Shown: one piece after another, positions 1 through 9,791 of the stretch
Layout: the number at the start of each line of letters is the position of its first letter
Position numbering within the stretch: position 1 is the first letter of the stretch
NCBI RefSeq assembly: GCF_013394165.1
Contig: NZ_CP041330.1
Location: 1,542,501 to 1,606,500 of the forward strand
Origin: Pseudoalteromonas sp. Scap06
GTDB lineage: Bacteria; Pseudomonadota; Gammaproteobacteria; Enterobacterales; Alteromonadaceae
Direction: 5' to 3'
DNA: 64,000 nucleotides
Program-made: the position numbers and the translations under genes
Notes under the pieces: generated by a model
Told to the model about the DNA's origin: nothing
Seen by the model: the letters and a program-made list of their open reading frames with translations, nothing else
The model's database searches: none

Positions 1-914
1 TTTCCGGTAGCTTAGGGTTACTTAATTTTGTACGAAATACGAATAAGCGCTTAGGGGCAACTGCGTGGTTTTTTATTGTACTGGCCATTAGCTTTGGTGG
101 CCCGAATGTTGAAGTAAATGACTTTGCAGATAACACTCCTTATATTGGCTTAGATTGGTTTATATTAGACTTACTAGGCTCTACCTTAATTTTTATCTTA
201 ATTGAAAAACTACTTCCGCATCGAAAAGAGCAAAAAATACTTCGTAGTGAATGGCGCGGGGATTTAAACCACTTCTTTGTGAATCACTTAATAGTTGGCT
301 TTGTATTACTGGTTACTAATCATTTTGTTCATTATGGTTTTGGTTGGGCGGTTTCGAGCACACTGCAAGCTTACATAGCGCAAATGCCGTTTATACTACA
401 GCTATTTTTAATTATTTTGGTGGCTGATTTAATGCAGTATTGGACACATCGTGCTTATCACGAAGTGCCATTTATGTGGCGATTTCATGGTGTGCATCAC
501 AGTGCCAAAGAAATGGATTGGCTAGCGGGCTCCCGTCAGCATATTTTAGAAATACTGATCACCCGTAGTTTAGTGTTAACCCCTATATTTGTGCTGGGGT
601 TTTCACAGCAAATAATCAGCTTATATGTAATTATTGTTGGTTTTCAAGCCGTATTTAATCATGCAAACGTGAATGTAAAATTTGGGTGGTTAAAATATTT
701 TATGGTTACTCCGCAGTTTCACCATTGGCACCACGCATCCGATAAAGCTGCCATTGATCGAAATTATGCAGCCCATTTCTCGTTTTTAGATTATTTATTT
801 GGTACTGCGGTAAAAGGCCAAGCAGAGTGGCCTAAAGAATATGGTGTTGTCGGGGACTACATGCCTGTAGGTATGTTAAAGCAACAAATTTACCCGTTTA
901 AAAAACAAAAATAG
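1..914 (+). CDS. Sterol desaturase / fatty acid hydroxylase family membrane protein (5' truncated)
   Basis: Integral membrane di-iron oxygenase of the sterol desaturase superfamily, expected to hydroxylate or desaturate a lipid at the inner membrane; the substrate cannot be read from sequence. The frame is open from base 3, so the gene begins left of the window; the GTG at 279 is internal. The metal-binding histidine clusters are visible as HRAYHEV, HGVHHSAKEMDW and, further on, QFHHWHHASD, spaced as the family requires. Several hydrophobic segments surround them. It ends in a lysine-rich tail. The family assignment is firm, the reaction is not. Confidence 0.85.
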   Translation, partial: SGSLGLLNFVRNTNKRLGATAWFFIVLAISFGGPNVEVNDFADNTPYIGLDWFILDLLGSTLIFILIEKLLPHRKEQKILRSEWRGDLNHFFVNHLIVGFVLLVTNHFVHYGFGWAVSSTLQAYIAQMPFILQLFLIILVADLMQYWTHRAYHEVPFMWRFHGVHHSAKEMDWLAGSRQHILEILITRSLVLTPIFVLGFSQQIISLYVIIVGFQAVFNHANVNVKFGWLKYFMVTPQFHHWHHASDKAAIDRNYAAHFSFLDYLFGTAVKGQAEWPKEYGVVGDYMPVGMLKQQIYPFKKQK

Positions 915-1026
915 TCTGTAGTTTTAGATTGTGGCCACAAGATTCATGGCCGCATACAACTATAAAAGCCAACAGACCCTAGTTGTGAGGGGTTATCAAT
1001 TAACTAATCCATTCTACAAATAACAA

Positions 1027-1049
1027 AAAGGCCAACTAAGTTGGCCTTT
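1027..1049. terminator. Bidirectional intrinsic terminator
   Basis: Perfect 10 bp stem AAAGGCCAAC/GTTGGCCTTT with a 3 nt loop. A-rich and T-rich arms make it usable from both sides, so it can end the desaturase gene and the convergent yeeN. Confidence 0.7.
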
Positions 1050-1134
1050 AAACATAACCTATCGCAAGTAAACTCAACGCAGTTGTCGCTGAAGATAGAT
1101 TTACTATCCAGAGCTCAGATTATTTGCTTAACGA

Positions 1135-1848
1135 TTAAAATTGAGCGTTGTGGTAAACGTTTTGTACGTCGTCACAATCTTCAAGCATGGCTAAAAAGCG
1201 CTCCATAACTTCAACGTCTTCGCCTTCAATAGGGGCTTCAACTTGAGGTACAAAGGCAATTAAGTCTTCGTCAAATTCTGTCACACCCATTTCTTCAAGT
1301 GCTGTGCGGGTATTGTTGTATTCAGTGTGCGGTGCAAATACGGTTACTTTGCCGTCTTCTACTTCAACGTCGGTAACATCAACATCTGCCATCATCAGCG
1401 CTTCAAGTACGGTTTCATCGTCGTCACCGTCAAATACAAAAATAGCAAGGTGATCAAATAAGTGTGATACCGAATTTTGTGCGCCAATTTTAGCGTTTGC
1501 TTTGGTAAAACATACACGTACATCAGCAAAAGTACGTTTGTTGTTGTCGGTTAAACAATCAACAATAATCATGCAATTACCTGGGCCGTAACCTTCGTAA
1601 CGCGTGGCTGCATAGTCTTCACCGCCGCCGCCTTTAGCCTTATCAATGGCGCGTTCAATTACGTGAGCCGGTACTTGGTCTTTTTTAGCACGTTCAATTA
1701 AACGACGTAGTGCTAGGTTTCCGTCTGGATCAACACCGCCATTTTTAGCACAAATATAAATTTCTTTACCGTATTTTGAATAAACTTTAGTTTTAGCACC
1801 CGCAGTTTTAGCCATTGAATCTTTTTTGTTTTGGTAAGCTCTTCCCAT
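1135..1848 (-). CDS. yeeN: YebC/PmpR-family protein, YeeN type
   Basis: Member of the YebC/TACO1 family. Family members have been described both as transcription regulators and as factors relieving ribosome stalling, so the role of this paralogue is open. The 237-residue protein opens with MGRAYQNKK and carries the family core: a basic N-terminal helical domain, [16 protein letters not shown], then [20 protein letters not shown] and the acidic C-terminal domain ending [12 protein letters not shown]. It resembles E. coli YeeN more than YebC at both ends. It lies downstream of the M13 peptidase gene, separated by a terminator, so it probably has its own promoter. Confidence 0.85.
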   Translation of the reverse strand: MGRAYQNKKDSMAKTAGAKTKVYSKYGKEIYICAKNGGVDPDGNLALRRLIERAKKDQVPAHVIERAIDKAKGGGGEDYAATRYEGYGPGNCMIIVDCLTDNNKRTFADVRVCFTKANAKIGAQNSVSHLFDHLAIFVFDGDDDETVLEALMMADVDVTDVEVEDGKVTVFAPHTEYNNTRTALEEMGVTEFDEDLIAFVPQVEAPIEGEDVEVMERFLAMLEDCDDVQNVYHNAQF

Positions 1849-1958
1849 CTGCGTTTCGCCTTAATATGTATAAATAATTGATAAAAATTTGCAAGCCCAT
1901 ATTCTAAAGGTAAATGCCGGGCAGGGCTAGTAAGTATTGTTAGTAGCCAAAAATAAAA

Positions 1959-1978
1959 CAACCCGCATAAGCGGGCTA
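1959..1978 (-). terminator. Intrinsic terminator after the M13 peptidase gene
   Basis: Short GC-rich stem CCCGC/GCGGG with an ATAA loop. Read on the minus strand it is followed by TTGTTTTATTTTT, in the gap between the peptidase stop and the yeeN start. Confidence 0.6.
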
Positions 1979-2014
1979 TTTATTTGTTACAAACGATGAA
2001 CGGTTGTCAGGGTA

Positions 2015-4093
2015 TTACCAAATACGAACGCGTTCTTCTTCTGGTAGGTACAACTCATCACCTGGTTTTACATCAAATGCTTTATACCAAGCGTCGTGGT
2101 TACGAGGTGCTTGTGCTCTAAAGCGACCTGGTGCGTGAGTACCACCACGTAATTGGTTTAACATGCTTTGCTCAGTACGTTTTTCTTTCCATACTTGTGC
2201 CCATGCTAAGAAGAAACGTTGATCGCCGGTTACACCATCAATTACCGGTGCTTCTTTACCATTTAGGCTTAGTTTGTAAGCATGATAAGCCATGGCTAAA
2301 CCACCCACATCACCAATATTTTCACCTAAGCTGTTGCGGCCATTTACAAAGTTACCTGGAATTGGTTCGTATTTGCTGTACTGAGCTGCCAGTTTGTCAG
2401 CTTTGGCATCAAAAGCAGCACGATCTTCATCAGTCCACCAATTACGTTGTATGCCGTTAGCGTCAGATTTTGAGCCTTGATCATCAAAACCATGACCCAT
2501 TTCGTGGCCAATCACAGCGCCAATGCCACCGTAGTTTACTGCTGGATCTGCATTTGGATCGAAAAACGGTGGTTGTAATATAGCGGCAGGGAATACAATT
2601 TCGTTAAATGAACTATTGTAGTAAGCGTTAACACGTTGTGGTGTCATGCCCCAACGATTACGATCGGTCTTTTTCAGCTCTTTTTCTACACTTTCAGCCT
2701 GGAAAAACTCACGCATATTTTTTACATTAGCCATTAAGTCATTGTTGCTAATGCTTAAGCCTTCATACGATTGCCATTCATCTGGGTAACCAATTTTTGG
2801 CACAAATGCCGCTAATTTTGCACGCGCGTTCACTTTTGTTTCTGCACCCATCCAATCTAAGTTATCAATACGCTCACCAAGGGCTGTGCGTAAGTTTTCA
2901 ACAAGCTCAGACATTTGTTGCTTAGATGACTCAGGGAAATAACGATCTACGTAAATTTTACCAATTGCAAAGCCTAATGAGCTGGTGCCTGACATTTGGC
3001 TGATAGCGCGTTTCCAGCGTGGACGTGGCTCTTGTTGACCATTCAATTCTTTACCAAAAAAAGCAAAATTGGTGTTAAATATCTCTTCAGACAACAGCTC
3101 AGCGTTACCATTAATTGCATGATACGTTAGGTAGTCTTTCCATACGCTTAAATCTTCGTTATTGATTAAGTCAATCATGGCTTTAACAGGTTCAGGCTGC
3201 GATACGTTTAATTGTGGTACTTTATAACCTGTTTGCGCAAAGTATAAATCCCAGTTAAATCCTGGGTATTGTGTACTTAACTCATCGCGTTTTACTTGGT
3301 TTAGGGTTAAATCACGATTACGGCGTTTTTCACGAGGCCAATGACCTTCTGCAATTTTGGTTTCAAGCGCTAAAATCGCTTGTGCACGCTCTGTGGTATT
3401 ATCAACCCCTGCAAATTTAAGCATATCGGCAATATGTGCCACATACGCTTCACGAGTTTTTACAAAACGTTCTGCATCTTCAAGGTAGTATGAGCGATCG
3501 GGTAAGCCTAAGCCACCTGCACCTAATGACATTTCGTATTTATTGGGATCTAAACGGTTAAACCACATACCGCCGCCAAGTGGTGCACTTACACCCGTAA
3601 GCCAAGATTGGCCAAATACTTTTGCCAAATCATCAGTAGAGGCAACCGAATTGATGTCGTTAAGCAACGGCTTAATTGGCGTTATACCAAGTTTATTAAG
3701 TGTCTCGGTATCCATGTACGAATTATAAAAGTCAGCGACCAGTTGCTCTTCGGCGTTTAAGTTTTCACGTGCTGCAATGTCTTCAATAATTTCTTTAACG
3801 CGATCTTCACTGCGCTCAGCTAGCGCAGAGAATGCACCGTAGCGGGTTTTATCTGCTGGCATTTCGTAGTTGTCGTACCATGAACCACTGGCGTACATGA
3901 AGAAATCGTCGCCTGGTTTTACAGCTTCGTTACGCGCAGTTAAATCAACTCCAAACGTGCCTAATTCGGCTTGCTTTGTTGCTTGTGGTTTTTCTGCAAC
4001 TGCTGCTACTTGCTCAGTTTTTGTTGTTTGTGGCTCAGAACAGCCGGTAATAAATGTAGCGGCGAGTGCCGCTGCAATTAAACTTTTTTTCAT
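2015..4093 (-). CDS. pepO: M13 family zinc metallopeptidase lipoprotein (PepO-like)
   Basis: Neprilysin-type endopeptidase (M13), probably degrading short peptides in the periplasm. Residues 1-18 form a lipoprotein signal with the lipobox TGC at 16-18, so the protein is expected to be membrane anchored. The zinc site HEMGH lies in VIGHEMGHGFDDQG, with the third ligand in ENIGDVGG; the substrate-binding NAYYNSSFNEIVFPAAI stretch precedes it. At 692 residues it has full family length. The usual C-terminal CxxW is replaced by VRIW, so the usual disulfide there cannot form; this is seen in other bacterial members. Transcribed alone from the minus strand. Confidence 0.93.
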   Translation of the reverse strand: MKKSLIAAALAATFITGCSEPQTTKTEQVAAVAEKPQATKQAELGTFGVDLTARNEAVKPGDDFFMYASGSWYDNYEMPADKTRYGAFSALAERSEDRVKEIIEDIAARENLNAEEQLVADFYNSYMDTETLNKLGITPIKPLLNDINSVASTDDLAKVFGQSWLTGVSAPLGGGMWFNRLDPNKYEMSLGAGGLGLPDRSYYLEDAERFVKTREAYVAHIADMLKFAGVDNTTERAQAILALETKIAEGHWPREKRRNRDLTLNQVKRDELSTQYPGFNWDLYFAQTGYKVPQLNVSQPEPVKAMIDLINNEDLSVWKDYLTYHAINGNAELLSEEIFNTNFAFFGKELNGQQEPRPRWKRAISQMSGTSSLGFAIGKIYVDRYFPESSKQQMSELVENLRTALGERIDNLDWMGAETKVNARAKLAAFVPKIGYPDEWQSYEGLSISNNDLMANVKNMREFFQAESVEKELKKTDRNRWGMTPQRVNAYYNSSFNEIVFPAAILQPPFFDPNADPAVNYGGIGAVIGHEMGHGFDDQGSKSDANGIQRNWWTDEDRAAFDAKADKLAAQYSKYEPIPGNFVNGRNSLGENIGDVGGLAMAYHAYKLSLNGKEAPVIDGVTGDQRFFLAWAQVWKEKRTEQSMLNQLRGGTHAPGRFRAQAPRNHDAWYKAFDVKPGDELYLPEEERVRIW

Positions 4094-4290
4094 TACTTTC
4101 CCCTATGAATTCACGTTATTTAATTCGTTATATATTTTTGTTATAAAAATAGCTACTTGATTGTATTGATAACTTCACTGCAAACAAACCTTTTGAGGTG
4201 AATAACCGTACCGGTCGATAAGATAAATGAAATACTAGCAAAATAGCAAAAAAGCACTCAGATACTTCAATCGTACCCGAGAGGCTTAGT

Positions 4291-6081
4291 TTATTGCGCC
4301 TTTGACTGTTTTTGTTGCAAGGTCCACATATGCGCATATTCACCATTTTGCATTAGTAATTCATCATGTTTACCTTGCTCTACTACTTCTCCCGCCTTAA
4401 GCACGATAATAGTATCGGCATCGGTAATTGTTGATAAGCGATGCGCAATAACAATACTTGTGTGGTTAGAGGCAACCTCTTGCATAGCGTTTAATATGGC
4501 TTGTTCAGATTGTGAGTCGAGCGCGGAAGTGGCTTCGTCAAAAATTAAAATTGGCGATTGTTTTAAAATAGCGCGAGCAATAGCAATACGTTGTTTTTCG
4601 CCACCAGAGACTTTTAGTCCGCGTTCACCTACTAAGGTTTTATCGCCTTTATCTAGGCTACTAATAAAGTTTGTTAGATGCGCCATGTTTATAGCTTTGT
4701 TTACTTCATCTTCACTGGCGCTGGGTCTGCCGTAGTGAATATTTTCGCGTATACTGGTATTAAATAACACAGTATCTTGCGGCACTATGGCAATAGCTTT
4801 ACGCAAACTTGCCAAGGTGACCGTGTTTATGGCTTGATTATCAATTTTTATAGCGCCCGATGAAAGTTCATAAAAACGGTATAACAAGCGGGCTAACGAG
4901 CTTTTACCTGCGCCACTAGCACCTACAACCGCTACCTTAGCACCAGAGTTTACATTAAAACTGACGTTCTTAAGAATAGGACGCTTGCTATCGTAGCTAA
5001 AGCTGACGTTTTCAAAGCTAATTGCCCCATTTTTGAGTGCTAATGGTTGCGCGGTTTCGCTATCTGCTATTTTGGGGGAGGTATTTAATAACCCAAGCAT
5101 GTTTTCAAGGTCGGTAAGGGCACGGCGTATTTCACGGTACACAAATCCCAAAAAGTTAAGCGGTAAAAATAATTGGATCATATACGCATTGATCATTACC
5201 AGCTCACCAATCGTTAACTCGCCGGTAACCACTTCATTGGCTCCAAGCCACATTAATGCGGTTATCGCACATGCAATGATCAGTGCTTGCCCTGAATTAA
5301 GCGCCAGTAACGAGAGTCTGTTTTTTAATCGTGCTTGTTCCCAGGTTGCTAAAAATGTGTCGTAAGTTTGGGCTTCATGCTGTTCATTATTAAAGTATTT
5401 TACGGTTTCGTAATTTAATAGACTGTCGATGGCACGGGTGTTACTTTGATTATCAGCAGCGTTTGACTCACGAATAAAGCGGTTTCGCCATTGGGTAACC
5501 GTCACGGTAAAAAAAATATAAATAGCCACAGCCAATAGGGTGATCAGCGCAAACCAAATAGAAAACAAGCTGCCAAAAATAATCGCCACAGTTATTATTT
5601 CAAACAACGTGGGCACAATATTAAACATTAAAAAGCGCATTAAAAAGCTTAAGCCACTGGTGCCGCGTTCTATGTCTCGACTTATACCGCCAGTTTGCCT
5701 GTCTAAATGAAAGGCTAAATCTAACGAGTGCAAATGTTTAAACACTTTAAGGCCAATATCTCGCATGGCATGCTCGGTGACTCGCGAAAATACCGCATCG
5801 CGTACTTCACCCAAAAATACGCTAGCAAAGCGTAATGCGCCGTACATAACGAGTAATAAAGTAGGAACAAGCAGTAGTGGGTTAATTGATTTATCAACCG
5901 AATCAATTATTTCTTTTAAAGCCCATGGCATGAGTAATGTCGCGCCTTTAGCACCGACTAGCGCTAATATAGCAATCAGCACACGGCCTTTAAATTTAGT
6001 GATATAAGGCCAAAGAGTTTGAATGCTTTGTTTTAAATTCATGGCGTCGGGGCGTTTTACTGAACTTTGTCTGGAGCGCAT
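4291..6081 (-). CDS. ABC transporter, fused permease and ATPase, Atm1/HMT1 type
   Basis: Half-transporter with an N-terminal six-helix exporter domain (about residues 15-320) and a C-terminal ATPase. ATPase motifs are Walker A GASGAGKSS, signature VSGGEKQRIAIARAIL, Walker B ILIFDEATSALD and H-loop IAHRLST. The transmembrane part, with LNYETVKYFNNEQHE and SGQALIIACAITALMWLG, matches the Atm1/ABCB7/HMT1 branch, which exports glutathione-linked metal or sulfur compounds. The substrate here is inferred from family only. It functions as a homodimer. The start at 6081 gives 13 residues before MNLKQSIQTLWPYI; the inner ATG at about 6042 is an alternative. Divergent from the small secreted protein at 6195. 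Confidence 0.85.
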   Translation of the reverse strand: MRSRQSSVKRPDAMNLKQSIQTLWPYITKFKGRVLIAILALVGAKGATLLMPWALKEIIDSVDKSINPLLLVPTLLLVMYGALRFASVFLGEVRDAVFSRVTEHAMRDIGLKVFKHLHSLDLAFHLDRQTGGISRDIERGTSGLSFLMRFLMFNIVPTLFEIITVAIIFGSLFSIWFALITLLAVAIYIFFTVTVTQWRNRFIRESNAADNQSNTRAIDSLLNYETVKYFNNEQHEAQTYDTFLATWEQARLKNRLSLLALNSGQALIIACAITALMWLGANEVVTGELTIGELVMINAYMIQLFLPLNFLGFVYREIRRALTDLENMLGLLNTSPKIADSETAQPLALKNGAISFENVSFSYDSKRPILKNVSFNVNSGAKVAVVGASGAGKSSLARLLYRFYELSSGAIKIDNQAINTVTLASLRKAIAIVPQDTVLFNTSIRENIHYGRPSASEDEVNKAINMAHLTNFISSLDKGDKTLVGERGLKVSGGEKQRIAIARAILKQSPILIFDEATSALDSQSEQAILNAMQEVASNHTSIVIAHRLSTITDADTIIVLKAGEVVEQGKHDELLMQNGEYAHMWTLQQKQSKAQ

Positions 6082-6194
6082 CGAGGATCTCAGTATTTGT
6101 TTTTATATAAATGAATTAGCTTAAGAACGGCTATTGTATTTTAATTAGCTGCCCTTATATACTAGCTATCCTTTATTTTAGTTTTAAATGACCA

Positions 6195-6656
6195 ATGTTT
6201 AAATTTCGCGTTTTTTTAGCTACTTGCTTGTTTTTTGCTGCACTCTTTAGTGTGCAAAGCCATGCTATGGGCGTAAAGCACGAATTAAACAGTAACCAAA
6301 GCGGTTATAGCGATGTTATTAATGTTGACCATTTAACTAACATTTCCGTACCTACAAAATCGCTTGGCGATTTACAGCATAAAAACTCAAAGCATTCTGA
6401 TTTTGCTGCGCATCAGCCTAGGCTAACAGCCAATAACTCATTTTTATTTTTACATAGTGCGCAGGGCGATCCTGAATACGATGTAGTGCATGAGTTTTTT
6501 GCCCTAAATGGCTGTAGGCATATTTTTTTGCGACCGCAAGCAGTCACTATAAATCAGCCTTGGTATACTTGGGTATTTAAAAGTAAAAAGTCGCGCTTGA
6601 GCGGCTGGAAAGACGCTAATCTGTTATACACCGCTGTAACTACCTACCACGCTTAA
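6195..6656 (+). CDS. Small secreted protein of unknown function
   Basis: 153 residues, not recognised. Residues 1-24 look like a Sec signal peptide (MFKFRVFLATCLFFAALF, cleavage probably after SHA). The mature part is polar, with a single cysteine in FFALNGCRHIF and an aromatic C-terminal half. It is divergent from the ABC exporter and lies 108 bp before the secD-like gene, so it may be the first gene of that transcript. The weak or distant Shine-Dalgarno makes the exact start uncertain. Confidence 0.6.
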   Translation: MFKFRVFLATCLFFAALFSVQSHAMGVKHELNSNQSGYSDVINVDHLTNISVPTKSLGDLQHKNSKHSDFAAHQPRLTANNSFLFLHSAQGDPEYDVVHEFFALNGCRHIFLRPQAVTINQPWYTWVFKSKKSRLSGWKDANLLYTAVTTYHA

Positions 6657-6764
6657 AGTTCCTTATTTAATGTTAATTGGTTTTAACGCATCGCGTTTTG
6701 ACCTGCAGATTAATTGTGCCTAATAGGTACGTTACTGGGCTATGCCTAGTAATAAGGAATAACT

Positions 6765-8603
6765 ATGTTAAGTCTAAAAAAAGAGAAAAAGCCATTTAAG
6801 GCTAAGTTTAAATTGAGCTATGTAGCCATGCTGATTGTATTAGTGTTACTAGCAATAAGCGCCTTACCTAATTTATACCCGAATAAGTCGTGGTTGCATA
6901 TTAGTGCAGCTTCTGATGTTAAAACGCAAGTAATGCCAAGTACTGAGAACCTAGTTAACTTTTTAAATAGCCAAGGTTTTGAAGTGAGTGAAAGTTTAAA
7001 AGACCCAGCACATATTAATGTACTTTTAAATACGCCTACACAAAGTGCGCAGGCTCAAGCGGCTTTAAAATCAAACTTTCCAAATACACAGGTTAAAATT
7101 GTTGAACATGCAACCAGCCCTGTTTGGTTACAAGAGTTTGGTTTATCGCCCATAAAACTGGGTCTTGATTTAAACGGCGGGGTATTGTTTGTACTTGATG
7201 TTGATTTAGAAAAAGCGATAGATGAGCAATTGCTCAGTGCATATCAACAAACAAAAGCCATTATTGTTAAACAAAAAGCCTATGGCGTTAAAGCGCAGCA
7301 GACTAATCAGGGCTTTGAAATAAGTGCGCTTGAGAATGCTGACGATAAGCTAACAGTTGTTATAAAAGAGCTTAAAAGCCGTTTTGAAAACCTCACTACA
7401 ACCACATCAACTAATGGCAACTTACAGGTCGTTAAAATTAGCTATTCTGAGCAAGGGCGTAGCGCATTTGATAAAGAAGTGATGAGCCAAACACTCACCA
7501 CACTTCGCTCACGCATTGAAGAGCTCGGCATAACCGAGGCTGTTACGCAGCGCCAAGGTAAGCAGCGCATTCGTATTGAGCTACCTGGCGTGCAAGATCC
7601 GGCTGAAGCAAAACGCATAATTGGTGCAACCGCGTCATTGGGGTTTTATCAACTTAAAGAGAGAGGCGGGCAAACGTTTAATCTGCAATCGGGAGGGACC
7701 ATAAAGCTTGACCCTGTACCTATATTTACCGGTGAGCATATTAATAACGCTAATATAGGGCGTGATGATTGGGGTAAACCTTTGGTACAACTGAGCTTAG
7801 ATAGCCAAGGTGGCGATGCTATGTCGGCTTTTTCAAAGGCGAATATAGGTAAACCTATGGCAACGCTCTATTCAGAGTATTCACAAAATGCCAAAGGTGA
7901 AGTGGTTAAAAAAAGCGAAGTTATTAATGTAGCGAACATTGCCCAGCATTTAAGCTCGCGTTTTAGTATAACCAATATGCAAAGCCAACAAGCGGCTGCC
8001 GATTTAGCGCTATTACTACGCGCAGGATCACTCACTGCGCCCGTAACTATAGTGCATGAGCAAACTATTGGTCCAAGCCTTGGCCAAGACAATATTAATA
8101 ATGGATTAGCAGCGCTAATGTTAGGCATGGGTTTAACGCTTGCGTTTATGGCACTGTGGTACCGCCGTTTAGGGCTTATTGCAAATGTTGCGTTAATTTT
8201 AAACTTAACCTCTTTAGTGGGGCTAATGTCGTTATTACCTGGGGTGGTTTTAACTCTTCCAGGGATAGCAGGCTTAGTATTAACTATAGGAATGGCGGTT
8301 GATACTAACGTGATTATATTTGAGCGCATAAAAGAAGAGCGTCGCAAAGGTCGTCCCCCGTATCAAGCGATACAAGAGGGCTATAAACAAGCTGCGAATA
8401 CGATTTTAGATGCCAATATTACCACCATGATCACCGCGATTATTTTATATGGCATAGGTTATGGCCCTGTAAAAGGCTTTGCGATAACGCTGGCGCTTGG
8501 TCTTATCACATCGGTATTTACTGGTGTGTATGTATCGAAATATTTAAGCCAAAGCTTATATTTAAAGCTGGGTAAAAAAGCAGGAGTAAACGCGCATGCT
8601 TAA
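6765..8603 (+). CDS. secD: Protein translocase subunit SecD (second-copy type)
   Basis: Inner-membrane RND-type component that, with SecF, uses the proton gradient to pull preproteins through SecYEG. Visible are an N-terminal membrane segment (about 18-38), the P1 periplasmic domain with LGLDLNGGVLFVLDVD, and the P4 region with EAVTQRQGKQRIRIELPGVQD. Five C-terminal membrane helices include GLVLTIGMAVDTNVIIFERI and end ITTMITAIILYGIGYGPVKG. At 612 residues it is full length. There is no yajC or tgt upstream, unlike the canonical operon, so this is probably a paralogous second copy. The stop overlaps secF by 8 nt, indicating coupled translation. Confidence 0.93.
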   Translation: MLSLKKEKKPFKAKFKLSYVAMLIVLVLLAISALPNLYPNKSWLHISAASDVKTQVMPSTENLVNFLNSQGFEVSESLKDPAHINVLLNTPTQSAQAQAALKSNFPNTQVKIVEHATSPVWLQEFGLSPIKLGLDLNGGVLFVLDVDLEKAIDEQLLSAYQQTKAIIVKQKAYGVKAQQTNQGFEISALENADDKLTVVIKELKSRFENLTTTTSTNGNLQVVKISYSEQGRSAFDKEVMSQTLTTLRSRIEELGITEAVTQRQGKQRIRIELPGVQDPAEAKRIIGATASLGFYQLKERGGQTFNLQSGGTIKLDPVPIFTGEHINNANIGRDDWGKPLVQLSLDSQGGDAMSAFSKANIGKPMATLYSEYSQNAKGEVVKKSEVINVANIAQHLSSRFSITNMQSQQAAADLALLLRAGSLTAPVTIVHEQTIGPSLGQDNINNGLAALMLGMGLTLAFMALWYRRLGLIANVALILNLTSLVGLMSLLPGVVLTLPGIAGLVLTIGMAVDTNVIIFERIKEERRKGRPPYQAIQEGYKQAANTILDANITTMITAIILYGIGYGPVKGFAITLALGLITSVFTGVYVSKYLSQSLYLKLGKKAGVNAHA

Positions 8604-9525
8604 CACTTTTTTTAAATGTGAGACAGGGTCACGTATGCGTTATATAGGCTTGCTTATAAGTGCCATGTTTGTGTTGTTATCGGTATTCACCATTGCACAA
8701 AAAGGGCTTAATTTTGGCCTTGATTTTACGGGTGGTTATTTAACAGAATTTACCACCAGCCAAGGTGTTGAACTAAAACAGCTTGAGCAATTTATTGCTA
8801 AAAACCATCAAGGTGAATTTGAACTTACAGCACAGGGCAATAATCATTTTCAATTAACGCAAGCGCCAAGTGAGGAAGCTAATAATGATGCTTGGAAAAC
8901 CGCGATTAGCCAAAACCCAACTATAAATGCTGAGGTTTTATCATCGGCTTATATTGGCTCTCAAGTGGGTGATGAATTATTTGAGCAAGGCTGCTTAGCC
9001 TTATTTGCTGCTATGGTAGCGGTAATGATTTATTTAGCTGTTCGGTTTGAGTGGCGTTTGGCATTAGGCTCTGTGGTGGCTTTATTACATGATTTAGTGC
9101 TGGTGGTTGGCTTATTTTCGTGGTTACAAATAGAGTTTAATCTAACCGTTTTAGCCAGTTTATTGGCAATAATTGGCTACTCCCTAAATGACTCAATAAT
9201 AGTGGGTGATAGGGTACGTGAGCTATTACGCATACCAACAAACATCACACTCAAACCAAGCAGTATTATAAACAGCGCTATTAAAAGCACCTTAACTCGT
9301 ACGCTTATTACCTCTGGGACTACGCTAGCTACGGTGGCAAGTGTTTGGCTGTTAGCTGGCACGCCGCTGCAGGGGTTTGCCATTGCTTTGTTTGCAGGAA
9401 TCGTCGTAGGCACGCTGTCGTCTATTTGTATTGCTGCGACATTACCTGAGCTACTTGGGTTAAGTGCTAAAAACTACGATAAGCAAGTGGATCAGCAAAC
9501 GCAGGCATTAATGGATATGCCATAG
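8596..9525 (+). CDS. secF: Protein translocase subunit SecF (second-copy type)
   Basis: Partner of SecD in the inner membrane. The N-terminal helix is followed by NFGLDFTGGYLTEF, the SecF form of the family motif, then a short periplasmic domain and five membrane helices. These contain the conserved LLAIIGYSLNDSIIVGDRVRE and TLTRTLITSGTTLATVAS segments. 309 residues is the normal length. It begins inside the end of secD. It ends 61 bp before a MITE-like element, so the operon appears to consist of only these two genes, possibly with the small protein at 6195. Confidence 0.93.
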   Translation: MLNTFFKCETGSRMRYIGLLISAMFVLLSVFTIAQKGLNFGLDFTGGYLTEFTTSQGVELKQLEQFIAKNHQGEFELTAQGNNHFQLTQAPSEEANNDAWKTAISQNPTINAEVLSSAYIGSQVGDELFEQGCLALFAAMVAVMIYLAVRFEWRLALGSVVALLHDLVLVVGLFSWLQIEFNLTVLASLLAIIGYSLNDSIIVGDRVRELLRIPTNITLKPSSIINSAIKSTLTRTLITSGTTLATVASVWLLAGTPLQGFAIALFAGIVVGTLSSICIAATLPELLGLSAKNYDKQVDQQTQALMDMP

Positions 9526-9586
9526 CCTTAAATATTAGCATTGTTGTTACACAGCAAAGGGATAGTGTTCAATGTAGCAACAATGC

Positions 9587-9752
9587 TAATACCAACCTGC
9601 ATAAATATTTGAACAATTTAACGAATTAAATTCCCCTATAACGTTGTTAACATTTTTTCATTTAGAACAACTAGATGTCAAAAATTTTGCCTAGTTATAG
9701 AGCAATTTTCTTATCGTTAAAATAGGTCCCATATCCAAGCAGATTGGTATAA
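9587..9752. mobile_element. MITE-like element with 11 bp terminal inverted repeats and TAA flanks
   Basis: The left end TACCAACCTGC (9590-9600) and the right end GCAGATTGGTA (9739-9749) are inverted with one mismatch. Both are flanked by the trinucleotide TAA (9587-9589 and 9750-9752), as expected of a target-site duplication. The 160 bp interior is AT-rich, has no reading frame, and holds a second dyad CTATAAC/GTTATAG (9636-9642, 9694-9700). Size, ends and flanks fit a miniature inverted-repeat element moved by a transposase encoded elsewhere. Only one full copy is in this window, so mobility is inferred. Confidence 0.55.
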
Positions 9753-9791
9753 AATAACAAATTATTTTATCGAATTGAGTGAATTCTCCAA

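Noticed and set aside
4128..4346. 72-codon minus-strand frame between the ABC exporter and the M13 peptidase
   Set aside because: Half of it lies in the exporter gene in another frame; no start signal and no recognisable protein features.
7868..8347. 159-codon minus-strand frame inside secD
   Set aside because: Antisense shadow of conserved SecD membrane helices, with no ribosome site.
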